NCBI GenBank assembly: GCA_011052165.1
Contig: DRJN01000015.1
Location: forward strand, 1 to 5,705
Length of the DNA: 5,705 nt
Origin: Gammaproteobacteria bacterium
Lineage (GTDB): Bacteria; Pseudomonadota; Gammaproteobacteria; UBA6429; Thiohalophilaceae
Direction of reading: 5' to 3'
In this document: positions 1-4,812 of the stretch, in pieces
Layout: each line of letters opens with the position of its first letter
How positions within the stretch are numbered: the stretch's first letter is position 1
Position numbers and translations under genes: made by a program
Notes under the pieces: model-generated
Told to the model about the DNA's origin: nothing
Databases searched by the model: none
What the model saw: only the letters and a program-made list of their open reading frames with translations

Positions 1-147
1 AACGCTGGCGTCAAAGTCTTTAGCGAACTGACATCAGGCAATCCTGGTTCCTCTGTCGCTGATCCCCCGTTTATTACACCAAGCAGTTTTGGGGCTAATC
101 CGAACCTGCTTTCTGGCAGTAGTGGTTGCAGGATAAAGTGTTTTTGA
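1..147 (+). CDS. C-terminal end of a probable RHS-family protein (partial, starts outside window)
   Basis: Reading from base 1, this frame stays open for 48 codons and stops at TGA 145-147; the other two forward frames stop within the first 40 bases. The visible residues are rich in Gly, Ser, Pro and Asn and hold no core RHS motif, so they would be the variable tip of whatever gene lies to the left. The assignment rests on the ending SGCRIKCF, which closely matches GGCTVKCF at the end of the RHS-derived protein at 559-1110. Both also have a short F-x(1-2)-E-L stretch about 30-40 residues before the end. The only two cysteines visible are those of the tail. The partner is probably the small membrane protein that starts 62 bases downstream. 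The coding call is fairly safe; the RHS identity is inference from the shared tail and the neighbourhood. Confidence 0.65.
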   Translation, partial: NAGVKVFSELTSGNPGSSVADPPFITPSSFGANPNLLSGSSGCRIKCF

Positions 148-195
148 TAAGTGAGTAGATTCTGGTGTCGAGGTATTTAGTTTTTCTATATTTTT

Positions 196-200
196 AGGAG
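196..200 (+). promoter_or_regulatory. Ribosome binding site AGGAG deciding a GTG start
   Basis: AGGAG lies 9 bases before the GTG at 210-212, a workable spacing. An ATG at 203-205 is only 2 bases from the motif and opens a frame that stops after four codons (TAG 215-217), so GTG is the start that yields a protein. Confidence 0.6.
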
Positions 201-209
201 TTATGTTAG

Positions 210-551
210 GTGTCTAGAAAATCACTCCGAAGGCTGCTTGTTGGGTTTGGTTTTGCAGTATTAGGAAACGGTCTTGCAATATTGATTTTTGGCACTATGC
301 CTGAAAGTGGTGTTTTTTATCATGGGGCTAAGAGATACATTTATGGGAGCATATGGGTGTCAGCCGGACTCGCCATGCTGATTAAGGGTTCATTTATAAA
401 GGTCGTTTCGTCCTTAGAAAAAGTGGTTGCATGTCCAAAGTGTGGAACACCCTACAACCAACAGGAAATAACTGACCAAATATGTCCTATCTGCCAAGTT
501 GAGCTTGAAGACCTGAAAGGCTTCTACGACCGTCATCCTGACCTAAGATGA
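210..551 (+). CDS. Small two-pass membrane protein with C-terminal zinc ribbon; candidate immunity partner
   Basis: 113 residues from a GTG start backed by AGGAG at 196-200. Residues 1-8 are basic (K4, R7, R8). A hydrophobic helix spans about 9-28, a short loop follows, and a second helix spans about 44-63. Positive-inside logic puts both ends in the cytoplasm. Residues 75-95 hold a four-cysteine zinc-ribbon pattern: C75-P-K-C78, then C92-P-I-C95, 13 residues apart. The tail is acidic and then ends in a charged FYDRHPDLR segment. The gene sits 62 bases after the tip at 1-147 and 7 bases before the orphan RHS tip at 559, so it lies between two toxin-like tails. That position is where immunity genes of RHS-type toxins usually lie, and small membrane proteins are common among them. 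I do not recognise the family; immunity is inferred from position. Composition is AT-rich. A zinc-ribbon membrane protein unrelated to the tips remains possible. Confidence 0.75.
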   Translation: MSRKSLRRLLVGFGFAVLGNGLAILIFGTMPESGVFYHGAKRYIYGSIWVSAGLAMLIKGSFIKVVSSLEKVVACPKCGTPYNQQEITDQICPICQVELEDLKGFYDRHPDLR

Positions 552-558
552 CCAGAAT

Positions 559-1110
559 GTGCGTATGGCTATAGTATCGAGACACTACATGCGGGCACGG
601 TATTATGATCCGAGTACCAGCCGCTTTATCTCCGAAGATCCCACAGGATTCGGTGGAGGTGACGTTAATTTATACGCCTATGTGGGTGGAAATCCGATTA
701 GCAACATTGACCCATCCGGAACTTGTGTGCCCTGTGCATTCATTGCTGGACGACTGCTCATTCAAGGCGCGCGTATCGCAGCGCCAGTTGTAGCACGCGG
801 TGCGGTGGCTGGGTTTAATGCGGCCAGGACATACTTCGCTACCCGTCCCGCTACAACAGCAATATTGGCTAATCCTGCAACCCTTGAAAACGCAATTGAC
901 TTTGTTGTGGGCTTCTCAACAAGTGGACCACCACCGCCATCGCTTTTTGGTGCCTTAGGTAGTGGTGCGAGCATTGCTATTGATAAAGGGAGAGACTTTT
1001 TAAATGAACTGAATGCACCTGCGCCAACTTTCCAGCCGGTCACCGGACTAATTGATAGAAGTAATAGAGGCAATAGGGGTAATGGAGGCTGCACGGTTAA
1101 GTGCTTCTAA
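559..1110 (+). CDS. Orphan RHS C-terminus: end of RHS core plus variable tip
   Basis: 183 residues from a GTG, with no good ribosome binding site, 7 bases after the previous stop; coupled translation is possible. Residues 10-54 are the end of an RHS-associated core: RARYYDP (12-18), RFISEDPTGF (22-31), NLYAYVGGNP (37-46) and the closing DPSG (51-54). The whole upstream barrel of YD repeats is absent, and the in-frame sequence meets a stop at 544-546, so this is a displaced tail and not a full gene of usually well over 1000 codons. In RHS proteins the residues after DP-x-G form the effector tip. Here that is 129 residues, rich in Ala and Gly, with hydrophobic stretches at about 60-85, a PPPP segment and a Gly/Asn/Arg-rich end. 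The only cysteines are C56, C59, C178 and C182, at the two ends of the tip. I recognise no nuclease, deaminase or other catalytic motif. It may be silent unless recombined onto a full RHS gene. Confidence 0.8.
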   Translation: MRMAIVSRHYMRARYYDPSTSRFISEDPTGFGGGDVNLYAYVGGNPISNIDPSGTCVPCAFIAGRLLIQGARIAAPVVARGAVAGFNAARTYFATRPATTAILANPATLENAIDFVVGFSTSGPPPPSLFGALGSGASIAIDKGRDFLNELNAPAPTFQPVTGLIDRSNRGNRGNGGCTVKCF

Positions 1111-1117
1111 TTCATGT

Positions 1118-1624
1118 ATGGAAGAATTTTTAACTAATGAATTGAATTATGTCTATGCTTTATTGGTTTTCTTTGCGGCATGGTTTTTTACGCAAAGAAT
1201 TAAATATAGAAAATTAGATAAAATAGCATCCCGCTTAAATGCTAAAAGGAATGGGAAGTTAATAGTAGGAGAGAAAGGGCATGTGGCATATGTGATTTCG
1301 TTTGAAGATGGCTATTCTGGCGGTTCGGCAACTGGGCCAGGGACTGTTGGCCATAAATCAAATGTAAGAATAATAGTTGAGAAAGAAACAGATTATTGTT
1401 TTGAATTATGTGATCCAAACCTTGAAGGTGTGTCGGAAGATTTAAAAAACAGAGTAGGGATAGAAAGCATTTTAAGGTTATTTGAATTGGGATTTAATAA
1501 AATCATGAGTAACGGAAAATCGGTGGAGATCAGTATTTCACCTGCAACGTTAGGAAAGAATGTTACTGGTGAAATACTGGAAGATGCGGTATCAAAATTA
1601 GTAAAGATCACATCGGCGCTATAA
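1118..1624 (+). CDS. AT-rich single-pass membrane protein; candidate immunity partner of the orphan tip
   Basis: 168 residues from ATG 1118, 7 bases after the stop of the orphan RHS tip. In-frame starts further up are ATG 1082, with AGGGG only 2 bases away, and TTG 1052; both overlap the previous gene and add residues before the membrane helix, so I prefer 1118 although its ribosome binding site is poor. Residues 9-25 form one hydrophobic helix, followed by basic residues R27, K29, R31 and K32. This suggests an N-terminus outside and a cytoplasmic domain of about 140 residues. That domain has a Gly-rich loop (65-75) and an alternating beta-strand/helix look, ending in an amphipathic helix. 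I do not recognise the family. The gene is clearly more AT-rich than its neighbours downstream, a common trait of acquired toxin or immunity genes. Its place directly after the tip suggests an immunity role, which is inference only. Confidence 0.7.
   Translation: MEEFLTNELNYVYALLVFFAAWFFTQRIKYRKLDKIASRLNAKRNGKLIVGEKGHVAYVISFEDGYSGGSATGPGTVGHKSNVRIIVEKETDYCFELCDPNLEGVSEDLKNRVGIESILRLFELGFNKIMSNGKSVEISISPATLGKNVTGEILEDAVSKLVKITSAL
1531..1579. repeat. Perfect 12-base inverted repeat inside the membrane protein gene
   Basis: CAGTATTTCACC at 1531-1542 is the exact reverse complement of GGTGAAATACTG at 1568-1579, with 25 bases between. Just outside the arms, T1530 and G1580 could add a wobble pair in RNA. 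There is no T run after it, so it is not a simple terminator. It may be chance within a coding region. Confidence 0.6.
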
Positions 1625-1634
1625 GTCGATCTGT

Positions 1635-1676
1635 GGACAAATGGGGACACGGGACAAATGGGGACAGAATTATTTT
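1635..1676 (+). repeat. Tandem GGACAAATGGGGACA repeats with GGGGACAG-type element
   Basis: GGACAAATGGGGACA occurs exactly at 1635-1649 and again at 1652-1666, a period of 17 bases. The second copy runs on into AATGGGGACAGAATTATTTT (1657-1676), which matches 4501-4520 at 19 of 20 bases in the same orientation. From memory, GGGGACAG-type sequences recur between genes in many proteobacteria and are often seen near REP-associated (IS200-like, Y1) transposases. No transposase gene is present in this window. The element ends 37 bases before the TPR gene start, so a role in its leader is possible. Confidence 0.75.
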
Positions 1677-1713
1677 CTCATCATGAAACGGAGTTGAACG
1701 AACCGGAATAACC

Positions 1714-4464
1714 ATGAACAACGGATTAAAGATCATCGCATTCTTATGCGCCATGCTTCTGGCCTCTACAGCTCAAGCTGAGGAGTCGGAGCGCTCCAAC
1801 GATTGGTTGGATGTCGTGAGGGAGCAAGTGGTTGAACCGTTCAAGGTGGCCTGGCGAAAGACAGATGCATCCATGCAATGGTTTTTGTTCATCGACGAGG
1901 TCGAAGGTCGTGCGCGCCGGGTGATCGAAGGCGATGAGAACATGAAGGTTTTCGCCGAGGCTGAGGCGGATTTTGCGGCGGGGCGGTTCGAGGAGGCCGA
2001 GAAAAATATTGCGATACTTCTGGACCAATACCCGAACGAGGCGGCCTTCTACCTGTTGCATTCGATTGTTCAGGGCGCGCAAGGAGATGTTGAAAGCGCC
2101 TTCGGGACGGTTAGGCAGGCACTGGATAAAGATCATGATTATGCTGTAGCCCGAATTTGGCAGGCGCAGCTGTTTCTGGCGAAGGGTGATCTCACGCGCG
2201 CCCGCGAGCTGAGTGCAAGTGCAGGCAAAAAATATGATCGCATTCCCGCAGCGATGTTCATAGAGGCATTGGCGAAGTGGGAGGAGAATCAACACGAAAA
2301 GGCGATCGATGATCTGGAACAGTTGCTGGTATTACATCCAGACCAAGTGGGCGTATACGAGTACCTGGCTGCGATGTACCGTGAGCAGGGCAAGTTACAG
2401 AAAGCCTACGACGCCATTGATGCCTTTATCAAGGGACAGCCGGGAGAGCTGCGCGATGCGGCCAACGGATTCAGGGTCGGGCTGTTACTGGATATGGGGC
2501 GGACCAAAGGGGCGCAGGCGGTCTACGACCAGGCGTTTGGTGCTGAACCCGATGGCTGGTATGGCCTGATAGCAGGCCTCGAGATCGCGTACGCCAACAA
2601 TGACTACGAACACGCAGTTACTGTCGCCGAAACGCTGGCCAAACGGTTTCCGGATATTGATGGAATAGAGGCTATTCAGTTTCGCACCTATCTGGCCAAC
2701 AAGGATTATGCCAGAGCGAGCAAGATTGTGGACCGGATTGAACGGGAATTACCGGCCAGCGGGACGGCGTTTTCTTTTCGGGGCGATCTGCTGTTGGCGC
2801 AGGAACACTATGTGGATGCCGTTGCGCAATACCGTAGCGCGATCAAGGCCGAGCCTGATAATCAGACGTATTACAAGAGTCTTGGCTGGACGTTAAGCGC
2901 GCTTGGGCGGCCAGCCGAGGTGTTATTGCTCTATGAACAGGCGCTAACACGCTTTCCAGACGACTACTTTCTGCACTCACAATCGGGGCGTATGTATCGC
3001 GAGCTCGGACGCAATCAGGAGGCGATCAAGGCCTATCAAAAAGCAATCGCTATAGCGCCAGGAAAATTCAATGCTCATATCGGGCTGGGGACCACATACC
3101 GGAATATGGAAGACTTCGAGTCTGCCGAAAAATACTATAAGCGGGCGATTGAGTTGTTGCCTGCTTATGACGAAGCCTACTGGCTACTGGCGGATGTGCA
3201 TGTGAGGCAAGGTCAATACGCGCGCGCGATCCCATTGGCGCGCGAGGCGATCCGCCTGGCGCCGGCAAAAGGGCAGGCTTATGGCATATTGGCCAAGGCC
3301 TATCACCGGCAAGGTCGCACCGATAAAGCACGCAAGGTCTGCGATTTGATGGCGGATAAGGTAGACCTTAATGCTGAGGGGCATTACAACATTGGCTTGT
3401 GCTACTACAGCATTGAAGCGATCGAATTGGCGGCCTCGGAATTCGGCGCTTCAGTTCGTATCGCGCCAACCTACGATAGTCACATGGCGCTTGCAGAAAT
3501 CCACCATAAAAAGGGGCGGGATGCTGAAGCTATCGCCCAATACAGGAAGGCACTGGAGATCAATCCAGACGGTTTCGAGGCGCATTTTAAACTTGCCCGC
3601 CTGTACCATGATCGTAGTGATCTTGTATCCGCCTTGAAAGAGGCGAATGAAACGCTCCGGATTAAACCAGGCAATCGTAAAGTACATCAACTACTCGCAG
3701 TCACGTATATGAAGCTTGGGCGCAAAAAAGAAGCGCTTGATCACAGCCTTAAAGCCATTGAGATTGAGCCTTCGCAGGCGGAGTTATATAGGCTTCTGGC
3801 AAGCGTGTACCACGCCATGGGTCAAAACGAGCAGGGGATTCAGGCGCTGAAGAAAGGGCTCGATTTAGAACCCGCTCGCCCGGATTTGTTGAATGAACTG
3901 GGTCGGCTATATCTTGCGAGCCAGCAGTATCGGCAGGCTATTACCGCGTTCAAAAAGGCGCTTGAACTTGGCGTGTCTGATGCCGTTTTATACACGCAAC
4001 TCGGGACTGCCTATCAGAATAACGGACAACCGAAGCTGGCGCTGGAGCATTTAAAGAAAGCGCTTATTCAGGCGCCCGACTCTTTTGATGCGCATTACCA
4101 GCTGGCCCTTGTCTATGGTCAGACCGGCGCGCTGGAACAGACGCTGGCCGAGTTTCAGGCGGCGCTGGCGATCAGACCGAAAGAGCCTATAACGCACAAC
4201 AATATTGGCTATACCTATTTCCTGAAGAAAGATTTCGACACAGCGATTTCCTGGTACCAGAAGTCATTGCGCCTGGACCCCGATTCCGGGCTGGCACACT
4301 ACAATTTATCGCTTGCCCGTTTCGCAAAAGGTGAGTATGCGCAGGCTACGACGAACTGGAAGCAGGCGAAAACGTTAGGGTATCGTGGATCACCGCAGTA
4401 TGAGAAAGCCTTGCAGCGGGTTATGGCGTCGAATACGCCAACCCTGATCCGCGAACGACCATGA
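1714..4464 (+). CDS. Large exported tetratricopeptide-repeat (TPR) protein
   Basis: 916 residues. The start ATG 1714 follows CCGGAA at 1703-1708 and opens a clear Sec signal peptide (residues 1-22, ending AQA before EESE), so the protein is probably periplasmic or further exported. The residue before C12 is Leu, so there is no lipobox. After a Trp-containing linker (about 23-76), residues 77 to about 893 form roughly 24 tandem 34-residue TPR units. Most show the usual signature: small residues at positions 8 and 20, an aromatic near 11 and Pro near 32 (for example units ending AIAIAPGKF, ALEINPDGF, SLRLDPDSG). The early units are the most degenerate. Such solenoids are protein-binding scaffolds; known exported relatives act in polysaccharide or surface-protein export (for example PrsT-like proteins), but nothing here fixes a partner. 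The gene stands alone between two GGGGACAG-type repeats. Composition is near 55-60% G+C, unlike the AT-rich genes to its left. Confidence 0.93.
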   Translation: MNNGLKIIAFLCAMLLASTAQAEESERSNDWLDVVREQVVEPFKVAWRKTDASMQWFLFIDEVEGRARRVIEGDENMKVFAEAEADFAAGRFEEAEKNIAILLDQYPNEAAFYLLHSIVQGAQGDVESAFGTVRQALDKDHDYAVARIWQAQLFLAKGDLTRARELSASAGKKYDRIPAAMFIEALAKWEENQHEKAIDDLEQLLVLHPDQVGVYEYLAAMYREQGKLQKAYDAIDAFIKGQPGELRDAANGFRVGLLLDMGRTKGAQAVYDQAFGAEPDGWYGLIAGLEIAYANNDYEHAVTVAETLAKRFPDIDGIEAIQFRTYLANKDYARASKIVDRIERELPASGTAFSFRGDLLLAQEHYVDAVAQYRSAIKAEPDNQTYYKSLGWTLSALGRPAEVLLLYEQALTRFPDDYFLHSQSGRMYRELGRNQEAIKAYQKAIAIAPGKFNAHIGLGTTYRNMEDFESAEKYYKRAIELLPAYDEAYWLLADVHVRQGQYARAIPLAREAIRLAPAKGQAYGILAKAYHRQGRTDKARKVCDLMADKVDLNAEGHYNIGLCYYSIEAIELAASEFGASVRIAPTYDSHMALAEIHHKKGRDAEAIAQYRKALEINPDGFEAHFKLARLYHDRSDLVSALKEANETLRIKPGNRKVHQLLAVTYMKLGRKKEALDHSLKAIEIEPSQAELYRLLASVYHAMGQNEQGIQALKKGLDLEPARPDLLNELGRLYLASQQYRQAITAFKKALELGVSDAVLYTQLGTAYQNNGQPKLALEHLKKALIQAPDSFDAHYQLALVYGQTGALEQTLAEFQAALAIRPKEPITHNNIGYTYFLKKDFDTAISWYQKSLRLDPDSGLAHYNLSLARFAKGEYAQATTNWKQAKTLGYRGSPQYEKALQRVMASNTPTLIRERP

Positions 4465-4500
4465 TACTGAAAATCTGGGACAGGAGCGATTAACTGGAAA

Positions 4501-4520
4501 AATGGGGACAGATTTATTTT
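4501..4520 (+). repeat. Second copy of the GGGGACAG-type repeat
   Basis: AATGGGGACAGATTTATTTT matches 1657-1676 at 19 of 20 bases in the same orientation, 2844 bases away. It lies 36 bases after the TPR stop and 12 bases before the ATG of the next small gene, just ahead of its AAGGAGAG ribosome binding site. A partly similar AATCTGGGACAGGAG lies at 4472-4486. Together the two copies bracket the TPR gene. Confidence 0.7.
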
Positions 4521-4521
4521 A

Positions 4522-4526
4522 AGGAG
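4522..4526 (+). promoter_or_regulatory. Strong ribosome binding site for the small secreted peptide gene
   Basis: AGGAG within AAGGAGAG (4521-4528), 6 bases before ATG 4533. It is the best Shine-Dalgarno match in the window and supports translation of a gene too short to be called on length alone. Confidence 0.65.
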
Positions 4527-4532
4527 AGTTTT

Positions 4533-4685
4533 ATGTACAAGCGATTGATTGTTTATATAGGGTTTATTGTTTGCGCTTTAGCACCATTGTCTGCCGGTGC
4601 CCAAAAGGAAACCATCAGTAACGTAACTGTGTTGCAGCTATTGTCCCAGGAAGGTGCCTTGGGTAACTGTATGGCTTTAAATTGA
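4533..4685 (+). CDS. Short secreted peptide, probably the truncated start of a longer exported protein
   Basis: 50 residues from ATG 4533, with a strong AAGGAGAG ribosome binding site ahead. Residues 1 to about 23 are a good Sec signal peptide: basic MYKR, hydrophobic core 5-18, then SAGA before QKE. The mature part would be only about 27 residues, containing ISNVTV (29-34) and ending GNCMALN at TGA 4683-4685. Small exported proteins of proteobacteria often have a longer form with an ISNVTV-like strand followed by a single-Cys strand, so this looks like such a gene cut short. Frame 1 reads on as IDKSAGGCDMPMANQ before a TAG at 4726-4728, which hints at a frameshift near 4680 but proves nothing. 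Whether it is an intact micro-protein or a decayed gene cannot be decided here. It follows a GGGGACAG-type repeat at 12 bases and precedes the RHS-type gene by 127 bases. Confidence 0.5.
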   Translation: MYKRLIVYIGFIVCALAPLSAGAQKETISNVTVLQLLSQEGALGNCMALN

Positions 4686-4812
4686 TAAAAGCGCCGGCGG
4701 CTGCGATATGCCCATGGCGAATCAATAGGATCAGACTTGATTTAAACCATGAAGAAAGGGAAAGACGGCAACGGAAGGATTCAGCGTATGATACCTACAA
4801 CAGGAAAAGCAC
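4686..4812. other. Gap between the short peptide gene and the RHS-type gene
   Basis: 127 bases with no supported gene. It may hold the decayed remainder of the short secreted protein. Frame 2 is open from 4667 to 4816 but has no ATG and no ribosome binding site. No clear promoter or T-tailed hairpin is visible. Confidence 0.4.
4802..4805 (+). promoter_or_regulatory. Ribosome binding site AGGA deciding the GTG start of the RHS-type gene
   Basis: AGGA (within CAGGAAAA) lies 7 bases before GTG 4813-4815. The frame is open back only to 4792 and has no other start codon there, and this GTG gives a complete signal peptide. Confidence 0.55.

Noticed and set aside
605..793. 62-codon forward frame inside the orphan RHS tip
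   Set aside because: Lies wholly within the RHS-core coding region in another frame and shows no motif.
762..1094. 110-codon reverse-strand open frame opposite the orphan RHS tip
   Set aside because: Shadow of the forward gene, whose RHS core motifs are clear; the reverse product is low-complexity Pro/Leu/Ala and has no support.
1635..1676. Tandem repeats as a CRISPR array
   Set aside because: Only two 15-base units with 2 bases between them; no spacer-sized gaps.
1744..2295. 183-codon reverse-strand open frame under the TPR gene
   Set aside because: The forward frame encodes a signal peptide and regular TPR units; the reverse frame is a shadow. The same holds for the other short frames between 2309 and 3690.
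4681..4730. GC-rich short hairpin-like sequence (GCGCCGGCGGC) as a terminator
   Set aside because: The stem is very short and no T run follows.
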